Assembly: GCA_007375785.1 (NCBI GenBank)
Contig: VMEY01000060.1
Span: 1 to 7,057, forward strand
Direction of reading: 5' to 3'
Source of the DNA: Parcubacteria group bacterium Athens0416_74
GTDB lineage: Bacteria; Patescibacteriota; Minisyncoccia; Phycocordibacterales; UBA2100
Length of the DNA stretch: 7,057 nt
Shown here in pieces: positions 1 to 5,889 of this stretch. The notes under the pieces were generated by a model that searched no databases, was not told the DNA's origin, and saw nothing but the letters and a program-made list of their open reading frames with translations. Position 1 is the stretch's first letter. Every line of letters begins with the position of its first letter. The position numbers were made by a program, and so were the translations under genes.

Positions 1-97
1 CACCGGCACTAACACCTTTGGTGGTGCGCTCAATATCACGGGTGCGATCACCTCCACAGCCACGACTGCAAATACATTCCCGTACGCAAGCTCGACC
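1..97 (+). repeat. 97-bp perfect direct repeat, copy 1 (pairs with 1558-1654)
   Basis: Every base from 1 to 97 matches 1558-1654. It encodes part of a TNTFGGALNITG - AITSTATTANTFPYASST module. The repeat probably extends beyond the window edge. A diverged third copy of the AITSTATTANTFPYASST part is at 3464-3517, where the protein is conserved but many third codon positions differ. Confidence 0.95.
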
Positions 98-1840
98 GCC
101 ATCACCGGCACGAGCATCTATTCGTCTTCAGCATCCACGACCAACCTCACAGTCTCAGGTATCCAATCCTCACTCATTGTTACAGGCGCTTCCGGTGCTG
201 CATCTGCATACACAGGCTCCACGTGTACGAATCAGTTTCTCCGCTCGCTCAACGGTGCCGGAGTGGCCACGTGCGCTTCTGTCGCGGCAGCTGACCTCGC
301 AAATGCTGATTGGGGAGACATCACGATTTCTGGCGGAGTCGCATCACTCGATGCCGACACGGTCTCAGACAGTGAAATCGACTATGCCACCGTCACACTG
401 GCCGACTTCACCAATGATGCGAATTACTCAAAGACTAATACCGCCAACGCTTGGACGGCGTTGCAATCCTTCGCCTCCGGAGCTTCTTCGACACAGCTTT
501 CGGTGTTCGGCACCGCATACTTCGGTGGCACAGCAACGACGACCATCGACTCTGCGGGCAATCTCTCGGTGGCGGGGACTCTCGGTGTCACCGGCAACAC
601 GACACTCGTCAATGCGACGTCGACCAATCTCTTCTCCACCACCGCAAGCTCGACCAACCTCTTCTCCACGAGCGCAACATTCGGTTCACTCTCAGTCCTC
701 GGTGCTCTCACACAAACAGGTCTCGGCACATTTACCAATGGCTTTGTATCGCAAGCTTCGTCCACTGTGGTGGGTGCTTTCACCAACACGGGCGCAGCTA
801 CATTTGGAAGTACGCTCGCAGCATCCGGCCTCGCAACACTCTCGAGTGGGCTCCTCGCGACGGCATCGTCTACCATCGGCAATGGCACGGCGACGGGCGG
901 GCTCACCATCTCGGGTGGAGCGACGACGACGGGCAATGCCTATTTTGGCAGCAAGGTGGGTATTGGCACAACGACTCCGGGCAACTCGCTTTCTATAAAT
1001 GTTGGTTCCGACGGACAAGGCATCGCCTTCGGTTCTGGCAATACGTTACTCGGTAGTTTAGTTCGGTATGCGTTCAACGGTGTTACCGGATCTGTGGCTC
1101 TTGAGAGCGGAGCATCGAGCCGCCCCATCGCTCTGAACTACACATCAACTGCCAACGTGATTTTGGCAAATGGCGGCGGCAGCGTCGGCATCGGCACCAC
1201 CTCTCCTTACGCCAAGCTCTCCGTCGCCGGAGCAGCAGGAGGCACGACGCCACTCTTCTCAGTTTCTTCATCCACTGCCGCTTTCTCCACTACGACCGCC
1301 TTCCTTATCGACGCAAATGGAAACACAACGATAGGGAACAACGGCTCACTTCTCACAGTGAACAATAGTACGTTGCTCACAAACGCAACCACCACGAATC
1401 TCTTCTCCACCACCGCAAGCTCGACCAACCTCTTCTCCACGAGCGCAACATTCGGCTCACTCTCGGTGCTCGGTGCTCTCACACAAACGGGTCTTGGTAC
1501 ATTCGCCAATGGCTTCGTGTCGCAGGCTTCGTCCACCGTCGTCGGTGCATTTACCACCACCGGCACTAACACCTTTGGTGGTGCGCTCAATATCACGGGT
1601 GCGATCACCTCCACAGCCACGACTGCAAATACATTCCCGTACGCAAGCTCGACCATTCCCGTACGCAAGCTCGACCGCACTCACGGTGAGTGGTACCGCA
1701 TATTTCGGGACGGCCAGCTCATCCGTCTTCTATGCGTACCCGGGGTCCGCGAGTGCGCCAAGCTACAGCTTCTCGGGAGCGACAAATGCAGGCATGTCCC
1801 TCTCGGGCTCCAATCTTGCATTCTCGACGGGCGGCAATGA
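2..1840 (+). CDS. Fibre protein, upstream segment (5' partial; last 61 residues out of frame)
   Basis: Frame 2 is open from base 2 with no start in the window, giving 612 codons to TGA 1838-1840. The first 551 or so residues are genuine fibre sequence. They include a TNTFGGALNITG module, a segment CTNQFLRSLNGAGVATC, an acidic stretch SDSEIDYATVTLADFTND, the phrase TANAWTALQSF, then SSTNLFST repeats and two GIGTTTP/GIGTTSP motifs (956 and 1184). After the 22-bp duplication the frame is wrong: the last 61 residues turn abruptly basic and Cys/Leu/Arg-rich (for example IPVRKLDRTHGEW), unlike anything earlier. A GTG at 263 is only the first in-window start-like codon; the reading frame and fibre motifs continue upstream of it. 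If translated as sequenced, this would be a truncated fibre lacking its Gly-rich and C-terminal domains. Confidence 0.75.
   Translation, partial: TGTNTFGGALNITGAITSTATTANTFPYASSTAITGTSIYSSSASTTNLTVSGIQSSLIVTGASGAASAYTGSTCTNQFLRSLNGAGVATCASVAAADLANADWGDITISGGVASLDADTVSDSEIDYATVTLADFTNDANYSKTNTANAWTALQSFASGASSTQLSVFGTAYFGGTATTTIDSAGNLSVAGTLGVTGNTTLVNATSTNLFSTTASSTNLFSTSATFGSLSVLGALTQTGLGTFTNGFVSQASSTVVGAFTNTGAATFGSTLAASGLATLSSGLLATASSTIGNGTATGGLTISGGATTTGNAYFGSKVGIGTTTPGNSLSINVGSDGQGIAFGSGNTLLGSLVRYAFNGVTGSVALESGASSRPIALNYTSTANVILANGGGSVGIGTTSPYAKLSVAGAAGGTTPLFSVSSSTAAFSTTTAFLIDANGNTTIGNNGSLLTVNNSTLLTNATTTNLFSTTASSTNLFSTSATFGSLSVLGALTQTGLGTFANGFVSQASSTVVGAFTTTGTNTFGGALNITGAITSTATTANTFPYASSTIPVRKLDRTHGEWYRIFRDGQLIRLLCVPGVRECAKLQLLGSDKCRHVPLGLQSCILDGRQ
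626..684 (+). repeat. 59-bp perfect direct repeat, copy 1, within a longer module of about 170 bp
   Basis: Bases 626-684 equal 1397-1455 and encode NLFSTTASSTNLFSTSATFG. Similarity continues downstream to about 790 (GSLSVLGALTQTG, GFVSQASSTVVGAFT), with mostly silent changes. Confidence 0.9.
1397..1455 (+). repeat. 59-bp perfect direct repeat, copy 2
   Basis: This copy is identical to 626-684. It is followed by a diverged continuation to about 1555, then directly by the 97-bp repeat copy at 1558. The 1370-1654 block therefore looks like a joined pair of fibre modules that also occur elsewhere in the gene. Confidence 0.9.
1558..1654 (+). repeat. 97-bp perfect direct repeat, copy 2
   Basis: This copy is identical to 1-97. 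Nucleotide identity with no silent differences, next to a clearly diverged third copy, indicates recent duplication or gene conversion within the fibre gene, or an assembly repeat. The frame-shifting 22-bp duplication begins inside its last 23 bases. Confidence 0.95.
1632..1675 (+). repeat. 22-bp perfect tandem duplication that shifts the reading frame
   Basis: Bases 1632-1653 and 1654-1675 are identical and adjacent (unit begins cattcccgtacgcaag). Because 22 is not a multiple of three, the fibre frame moves from 2 to 3. The same motif occurs once, not twice, at 75-96 in the related module at the window start, where the frame stays open. Removing one unit gives TANTFPYASSTALTVSGTAYFG, matching the sister module at 3467 onward. 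The duplication sits at the end of a 97-bp perfect repeat. Confidence 0.95.
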
Positions 1841-2690
1841 GCGTCTCACTCTCACGCCTGGCGGGCTCCTCGGTATTGGCACCTCGACGCCGCGCTGGGC
1901 GCTCACCATCGCCTCTTCTACTGGTCCGCAACTTGCGCTCGTCGATACTACGGGTACGAGCGATGCATGGACATTCCGAAACATCGGGAGCAACTTCTAC
2001 CTCGCGACTTCCTCGGCGACGGCGACGTCGACCGTGGCTGCAGCTGCGATCAGTGGCAGTACAGGCGCGTTTACCTTTGGCAGTCCGGCTACAACAACCT
2101 TTACCGGTGGCCTGCAGACCACGTATCTTAATATTACCGGCGCGAGTGCCACGTCGACTTTTGCCAATGGTATCCAGCTCACGGCAGGCTGCTTCATGTT
2201 GCCGAGCGGCAGCTGCGCGGGTACGGGAAGCGGTAGCGGCGGCTCGGGCGGCGGCCAGCTCTTGGCCACCTACGCCACCTCAACCCCCGGCTCCAACGTG
2301 TCGGTCAACTTCAACGGCGCATCGGGCAGCGCACCGAGCTTCTCCGCTGGAGTGCTTACGCTTCCGTCTAATACCTCCTACGTGGTGGTTGAGACGTGGG
2401 GCGGTGGTGGCGCAGGCGGCGGCGGTACGGCAGGTGCCGGCGGCACTGGAGGCACTTCATGTTTCGGTACCAACGCGACAGCCTGCACCTCTCCATTGCT
2501 TAGTGCGACCGGAGGCACCGGAGGGCTCGTAGGAGCTAGTCCTGGTTTTCCACAAGGTGGCGGTGGTGGCGCTGGATCGGGTGGAGACATTAATCTATCC
2601 GGTACCCCCGCACCGGGCTCCATTTATAACGGGGCCACAGTTCGCAAAAACTTATTACCAGTCCAAGCGGTACGTACTACTATACTGTAG
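1656..2690 (+). CDS. Fibre protein, middle segment with Gly-rich domain (frame-shifted fragment)
   Basis: Frame 3 resumes fibre sequence inside the second copy of the 22-bp duplication (FPYASSTALTVSGTAYFG) and runs to TAG 2688-2690. It carries one LGIGTSTP motif (1869), TATSTVAAAA and TTTFTGG repeats, and a Cys pair in CFMLPSGSC. From about 2220 a Gly-rich region includes SYVVVETWGGGGAGGGG and a second Cys pair, CFGTNATAC. Gly-rich domains with a YVVVE-type strand followed by poly-Gly occur in some phage receptor-binding tail proteins, which suggests a binding tip or module, but this is inference. Genuine sequence ends near 2630 (PAPGSIYNG). The last 18 or so residues (ATVRKN onward) are out of frame or directly after the second lesion. 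No independent start is credible; the frame is simply a continuation of the upstream segment. Confidence 0.7.
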   Translation, partial: FPYASSTALTVSGTAYFGTASSSVFYAYPGSASAPSYSFSGATNAGMSLSGSNLAFSTGGNERLTLTPGGLLGIGTSTPRWALTIASSTGPQLALVDTTGTSDAWTFRNIGSNFYLATSSATATSTVAAAAISGSTGAFTFGSPATTTFTGGLQTTYLNITGASATSTFANGIQLTAGCFMLPSGSCAGTGSGSGGSGGGQLLATYATSTPGSNVSVNFNGASGSAPSFSAGVLTLPSNTSYVVVETWGGGGAGGGGTAGAGGTGGTSCFGTNATACTSPLLSATGGTGGLVGASPGFPQGGGGGAGSGGDINLSGTPAPGSIYNGATVRKNLLPVQAVRTTIL

Positions 2691-5173
2691 GCGCCGGCGG
2701 TAGCACTGCGGGACAAACTAATCCCGGCGGCACCGGCGGCGCAGGTGGCCTGGTCATCTCCGTCTACACCACCGGTATCTCACAGGGAGCAATTGGTTCC
2801 GGTCTTACGGGACAAATCGCTTTCTACAACGGCTCAAGTGCAACCACATCACTCTCTGCTACATCCTCTCTCTACATTGCCACGTCGACATACATCGGCA
2901 TCGGCACCACGACCCCATGGGGCAAACTCTCTGTCACGACTCCTGCTCAGCAAAGCGGCGACCTCTCGCTCTTTGGTGTCGCTTCCACTACCGGGGCTTC
3001 GCTCTTCACTATTCTGGGCAACGGCAGTGTCGGTATCGGTACATCTACCCCTACAACGCTCTACGGCGGGAAATTTGCCGTGGATGGGCCGATATTCGTC
3101 GGCGGCGCGTCTACTACGGCCACCTCGACTTTCATGGGCAATGTGCACGTGATAGGAGGACTAAAGATTGGCACGAACTCTATCTACCTCAATGACATCG
3201 GTACCTCCACTTTCTCGGGAGGTATACAGACTTCGGCGATAAATATCACAAATACGACGCTCGTCTCCAACTTTTCGGGAGGATTCTCGGCGGCGACTTC
3301 GACGTTTACTGCCAAAGTCGGTGTTGGCACTACATCGCCCTGGGCGTCACTTGCAGTGCAGGCACTCATCGCTGGACAAACGAATCCCATCTTCGAAATT
3401 GCAAGTTCAAGCGGTGCTTCATACTTCTCCATCTCCAACCTCGGCGCTATTGCCGCAGCGGGAGCGATTACTTCCACAGCGACGACCGCCAATACCTTCC
3501 CATACGCATCATCCACTGCACTTACGGTCTCCGGGACCGGTTACTTTGGCACCGCGAGCTCAACCAATCTCACGGTATCTGCACTTACTAGCGGACGAAT
3601 ACCATTTATTACGACTGCTGGAGCGTTTACAGATTCGAGCGCGTTTGCATTCGACAGCTCTCTCGCGAGACTCACCGTCACGAACGCATCTACGACAGCG
3701 CTCTCGGTCTCAGGCAATGCGTACTTTGCAGGGTCTGGAATCTGGAATTCGGGTGGCAGTGTCGGCATCGGGACGACGACGCCGAATCGCGCGCTCATGG
3801 TTCAAGGATCCGCAGGGTTTGGGTCTTCCGCGACGGCGGCGGGAGTCGTGCTTCAGACCAATGGCTCTGTTGGAGAGGTCTTGGGCATCAACAACGCAAA
3901 CAATACATACAATGGACTCCAATTTTCAACTGGCGCGAGTCCAGCGCTTAGCATTACTACCGCTGGCAACGTCGGCATCGGGACGACGAGTCCATCTGCC
4001 AAACTTGAGGTCGTGAATACTTCGAGCGGTGCCGCGGCAGAGCAGCTCTACCTCACCAATTTTGCGTCGGCCACCTCGACCGCTTCGCGCATGACTTTCC
4101 GCGCTGCAGACGTGTCGGGCAGCGCGACATCGACAGGTGCTATCACGGCGATTCTGCAACAAAATTTCAACACCGGTAAAAGTGATCTTGCATTCTCGAC
4201 ACTCCAGAGCGGTACGCTGACAGAAGTTTTCCGTGCGACGAATCTAGGCAATGTCGGAGTCGGTACTACGACACCGCTCCGTCGCTTTGCGGTGGAGCAG
4301 GCAGCATCCGCTGCACAATTCTCCGTGGCATACGACACGACACGCGTTACTGAAATACAGACCGACTCGTCGGGAGATGTCATCATCAATCCATCGGGCG
4401 ATGACGTCAGGCTCAACGACGACAACCTCTGGGTCTGTAGTGGAGGCTCGTGTCCTTCGGGCACTCCGAGTGGTACCGGTAAGCTTCTCGTCGAAACAGC
4501 GCTCGGTGTAGGCACGTCGACACCACTGTGGCCCCTTACGGCTTCTCACGCGACGCTCCCTCAGCTCGCGCTCACCGACGGCAAGCTCACGCTCTCGGTG
4601 GGTGGCCTCTTGAGCGTGGGAGCGAGCTCGACCGGACAGCTGGCCACCTTAGGAACTGCCACCTCCACGTTTAACGGTGACATCAAGATTACGGGAAAGC
4701 TCGATGTGGGCACCATCGACCCGGTGTACACCATAGGTGGTATCAAATATGCGACATACGGCCACTCGACGGTCGGCATCAAGGAAGAGACAGTACAAAT
4801 CATCCATCTTGAAAAAGCCGACGATGGTTCGTACGCATACACAATCGATTTCGATGCTCTCAAGAAGGGAAGTGACCTCTGGCTTTTCTATCAGATTACT
4901 GACTTCGGAAAAAATTGGAATACGCTCGTAGTGTCGCTCACCCCCGCGTTTGAGGGCACGGTGTACTACGTGAAGAATGTCGCTGAAAATACACTCACCA
5001 TCAAGAGTGATAAGAAGGGCGAAGTCTCTATGCGTCTCATCGGCAATCGCTTCGACTTCTCGAAGTGGCCGAATCTACGCTCCGACCAAGATGGCGACAC
5101 GCGCGGCACACACATCATCTCGACGAAGCCCACCCCCACTTCCGAGGCTAAGCCTCGGCAAATCGATAAGTAA
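2630..5173 (+). CDS. Fibre protein, downstream segment with C-terminal globular domain (frame-shifted fragment)
   Basis: Frame 2 reopens after TAA 2627-2629 and stays open for 848 codons. The sequence joins naturally as KLITSPSGTYYYTVGAGG, completing the Gly-rich domain begun in the other frame. Seven GxGT[TS][TS]P motifs follow (2894, 3029, 3317, 3761, 3971, 4253, 4502) within S/T-rich repeats. From about 4697 composition changes to a non-repetitive, K/D/aromatic-richer domain of about 140 residues, starting KLDVGTIDPVYTIGGIKYA and including GSDLWLFYQITDFGK and NRFDFSKWPN. I recall this domain type at the ends of other Parcubacteria fibre proteins; its function is unknown to me. No S74 chaperone domain was recognised. 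The extreme C-terminus (SEAKPRQIDK) is encoded by a REP-like palindrome. A GTG at 3080 would be the first start codon in this frame but lies mid-repeat and has no ribosome-binding site. Confidence 0.75.
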   Translation, partial: RGHSSQKLITSPSGTYYYTVGAGGSTAGQTNPGGTGGAGGLVISVYTTGISQGAIGSGLTGQIAFYNGSSATTSLSATSSLYIATSTYIGIGTTTPWGKLSVTTPAQQSGDLSLFGVASTTGASLFTILGNGSVGIGTSTPTTLYGGKFAVDGPIFVGGASTTATSTFMGNVHVIGGLKIGTNSIYLNDIGTSTFSGGIQTSAINITNTTLVSNFSGGFSAATSTFTAKVGVGTTSPWASLAVQALIAGQTNPIFEIASSSGASYFSISNLGAIAAAGAITSTATTANTFPYASSTALTVSGTGYFGTASSTNLTVSALTSGRIPFITTAGAFTDSSAFAFDSSLARLTVTNASTTALSVSGNAYFAGSGIWNSGGSVGIGTTTPNRALMVQGSAGFGSSATAAGVVLQTNGSVGEVLGINNANNTYNGLQFSTGASPALSITTAGNVGIGTTSPSAKLEVVNTSSGAAAEQLYLTNFASATSTASRMTFRAADVSGSATSTGAITAILQQNFNTGKSDLAFSTLQSGTLTEVFRATNLGNVGVGTTTPLRRFAVEQAASAAQFSVAYDTTRVTEIQTDSSGDVIINPSGDDVRLNDDNLWVCSGGSCPSGTPSGTGKLLVETALGVGTSTPLWPLTASHATLPQLALTDGKLTLSVGGLLSVGASSTGQLATLGTATSTFNGDIKITGKLDVGTIDPVYTIGGIKYATYGHSTVGIKEETVQIIHLEKADDGSYAYTIDFDALKKGSDLWLFYQITDFGKNWNTLVVSLTPAFEGTVYYVKNVAENTLTIKSDKKGEVSMRLIGNRFDFSKWPNLRSDQDGDTRGTHIISTKPTPTSEAKPRQIDK
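2631..2650 (+). other. Probable 1-base indel site (second frame disruption)
   Basis: Upstream fibre sequence is in frame 3 (SGTPAPGSIYNG) and downstream in frame 2 (KLITSPSGTYYYTVGAGG), so one base appears lost between about 2630 and 2651. Two homopolymers lie here: four G at 2631-2634 and five A at 2646-2650. Adding one G reads YNGGHSSQKLITSPSG; adding one A reads YNGATVRKKLITSPSG. Both are plausible, so the exact site is undecided. Confidence 0.75.
5142..5158 (+). repeat. REP-like palindrome, copy 1 (forward)
   Basis: The sequence ccgaggctaagcctcgg has two 8-base arms around a central A. It lies in the last codons of the fibre gene and, with flanking bases, encodes SEAKPRQ followed by IDK and the stop. 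It is 17 bases before the RAYT start. Bases 5141-5162 are identical to 5361-5382. Confidence 0.9.
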
Positions 5174-5174
5174 T

Positions 5175-5888
5175 ATGAGAAGAATTACGTTCAGTGAAGG
5201 GGAGTACTATCACGTCTACAACCGCGGTGTCGATAAGCGCACCGTCTTTACGCGGCCCGCGGAATACACGCGCTTCCTAATGAGCTTGTATCTATTCAAT
5301 GATGAGGAGAGCCCGGATCATGGATACGCCCTGAGTTCCGCCCGATCTCTCGCCGAAATATCCGAGGCTAAGCCTCGGCAAAAAGGATGGAAGCCCTTGG
5401 TGGCGATAGGAGCACACAGCCTCATGCCGAACCACTTTCATCTGTACATGACGCCTCTTGCAGAATCGGGCATTTCGCGCTTTATGCAACGACTACAGAC
5501 CGCATACACTATGTTCTTTAATCGAGAACACGAGCGTAGTGGCGCACTGTTTCAGGGGACATTCAAGGCTCAACATGTGACGCGAGAGGAACATGCAAAG
5601 TATTTGTTCTCCTATATTCACTTGAATTGCGCGGCGCTCTTGGATAAAGATTGGAAGGAGTGCGGGGTACGCGATCTCAAGAAAATGCGCAATCATATCC
5701 TGGCATACCCATACTCAAGCGCAGCTGAGTATGCGCAAAACAAGCACGTCGTAACCGATCCACGGTATTTCCCGAAATACTTTCGCACAGCGAAGGATGT
5801 CGATGATCACATAGATTTTTGGCTTCAGTCGAAAGCAGCAGGCGATTTCCGAGGCTTAGCCTCGGAAATGGGGTCGATACAACAATAG
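5175..5888 (+). CDS. REP-associated tyrosine transposase (RAYT), HUH/Y1 IS200-like family
   Basis: A 237-residue protein of usual family length. RAYTs are single-strand DNA nucleases related to IS200/IS605 TnpA that recognise REP hairpins and form a covalent tyrosine-DNA intermediate. Visible signatures are the N-terminal strand GEYYHVYNRGVDK (residues 9-21), the HUH metal-binding motif HFH (87-89) in LMPNHFHLYMTP, a helix RFMQRLQTAYTMFFN with candidate catalytic Tyr111, then RSGALFQGTFKA (121-132) and YLFSYIHLN (143-151), all typical of the family. Active-site residues appear intact. The ATG at 5175 is chosen because it gives the standard family N-terminus; the frame is open further upstream, but that part overlaps the fibre gene. 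The start lies one base after the fibre stop and has no clear Shine-Dalgarno site, so coupled translation is likely. Oddly, its own coding sequence holds two copies of a REP-like palindrome, at residues 63-69 and near the C-terminus. Confidence 0.93.
   Translation: MRRITFSEGEYYHVYNRGVDKRTVFTRPAEYTRFLMSLYLFNDEESPDHGYALSSARSLAEISEAKPRQKGWKPLVAIGAHSLMPNHFHLYMTPLAESGISRFMQRLQTAYTMFFNREHERSGALFQGTFKAQHVTREEHAKYLFSYIHLNCAALLDKDWKECGVRDLKKMRNHILAYPYSSAAEYAQNKHVVTDPRYFPKYFRTAKDVDDHIDFWLQSKAAGDFRGLASEMGSIQQ
5362..5378 (+). repeat. REP-like palindrome, copy 2 (forward), inside the RAYT
   Basis: The same 17-nt palindrome lies in the RAYT coding sequence. It encodes SEAKPRQ (residues 63-69) in the same codon phase as copy 1. 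It sits in the variable stretch before the beta-strand carrying the HUH motif, so it probably forms a surface loop. It lacks the CCCCAYTT flank of the outer copies. Confidence 0.9.
5845..5869 (-). repeat. REP-like palindrome, copy 3 (inverted, extended arms)
   Basis: The core ccgaggcttagcctcgg (5849-5865) is the reverse complement of copies 1 and 2. The arms extend to 12 perfect bases (5845-5856 against 5858-5869) around a central T. It is translated as FRGLASE near the RAYT C-terminus. There is no following T-run, so an intrinsic terminator is unlikely. Confidence 0.9.
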
Positions 5889-5889
5889 T

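Larger units (their letters stand above)
956..4525 (+). repeat. Dispersed GxGT[TS][TS]P fibre motif, ten copies
   Basis: Copies start at 956, 1184, 1869, 2894, 3029, 3317, 3761, 3971, 4253 and 4502. Each has the form [VLI]G[IV]GT[TS][TS]P, usually followed within four to nine residues by a hydrophobic beta-like strand such as KLSV, KLEV or RALMV. In phage and bacterial fibres this motif typically marks a turn between beta-strand modules in a trimeric shaft; that structural role is inferred here. The copies stay in the fibre frame across both lesions, which supports one original gene. Confidence 0.85.
2..5173 (+). pseudogene. Giant Ser/Thr-rich surface fibre (tail-fibre/adhesin-like) gene, 5' partial, broken by two frame disruptions
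   Basis: This entry describes the whole gene; its three open segments are listed separately. Frame 2 is open from the window edge, moves to frame 3 at a 22-bp tandem duplication (1632-1675), and returns to frame 2 near 2631-2650. Removing one duplicated unit and restoring one base gives an uninterrupted protein of about 1,716 residues ending at TAA 5171-5173. The protein is low-complexity and rich in S, T, A and G. It has at least ten copies of a [VLI]G[IV]GT[TS][TS]P motif, repeated strings such as SSTNLFST, a Gly-rich domain and a compact C-terminal domain. This style is known from phage tail fibres and from very large surface proteins of Parcubacteria. A surface adhesin or fibre role is inferred. 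Whether the breaks are real, phase-variable or assembly errors cannot be settled from the sequence. Confidence 0.8.
5134..5873. mobile_element. Candidate REP-RAYT-iREP unit bounded by a 25-nt inverted repeat
   Basis: Bases 5134-5158 and the reverse complement of 5849-5873 match at 24 of 25 positions (CCCCAYTT followed by the 17-nt palindrome). They enclose almost the whole RAYT gene; only its last four codons and stop lie outside. REP-associated transposases are known to sit between REP sequences in opposite orientation, and this layout fits. The exact boundaries and present mobility are inferred. No GTAG/GGAG tetranucleotide like that of E. coli REPs is seen beside the hairpins, and no target-site duplication is expected for this enzyme class. 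Confidence 0.55.

Noticed and set aside
424..936. Minus-strand open frames (also 1207-1680 and 6120-6662)
   Set aside because: Their Val/Ala/Pro-rich sequences mirror the codon bias of the + strand genes, and they repeat where the fibre repeats. No independent motif or start signal supports them.
18..998. Long + strand frame rich in Arg, Ser, Pro and His over the fibre gene
   Set aside because: It is a shadow frame produced by the repetitive Ser/Thr codons of the real fibre frame; it has no recognisable domain and its composition is typical of out-of-frame reading.
601..1654. Regular direct repeats as a possible CRISPR array
   Set aside because: The repeats are coding, of different lengths, irregularly spaced and in frame with a fibre protein.
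3080..5173. A separate gene starting at GTG 3080
   Set aside because: The GTG falls inside a fibre repeat, has no ribosome-binding site, and fibre sequence in the same frame continues upstream to about 2633.
4697..5173. C-terminal S74 intramolecular chaperone domain
   Set aside because: GIGTTTP-type fibres often end in S74, but I could not identify its Ser/Lys catalytic pattern here.
4977..5174. A longer RAYT starting at 4977
   Set aside because: The extra residues overlap the fibre C-terminal domain and do not resemble RAYT sequence; the family N-terminus begins at 5175.
5845..5869. Copy 3 palindrome as an intrinsic terminator
   Set aside because: No T-run follows on either strand side, it lies inside the coding sequence, and the next gene starts 21 bases later.
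5134..5873. Precise removal of the 740-bp unit would join the fibre frame to the downstream ATG frame
   Set aside because: The arithmetic holds, but there is a one-in-three chance of this, the boundaries are uncertain, and a fibre fused ahead of an HTH protein makes little functional sense.
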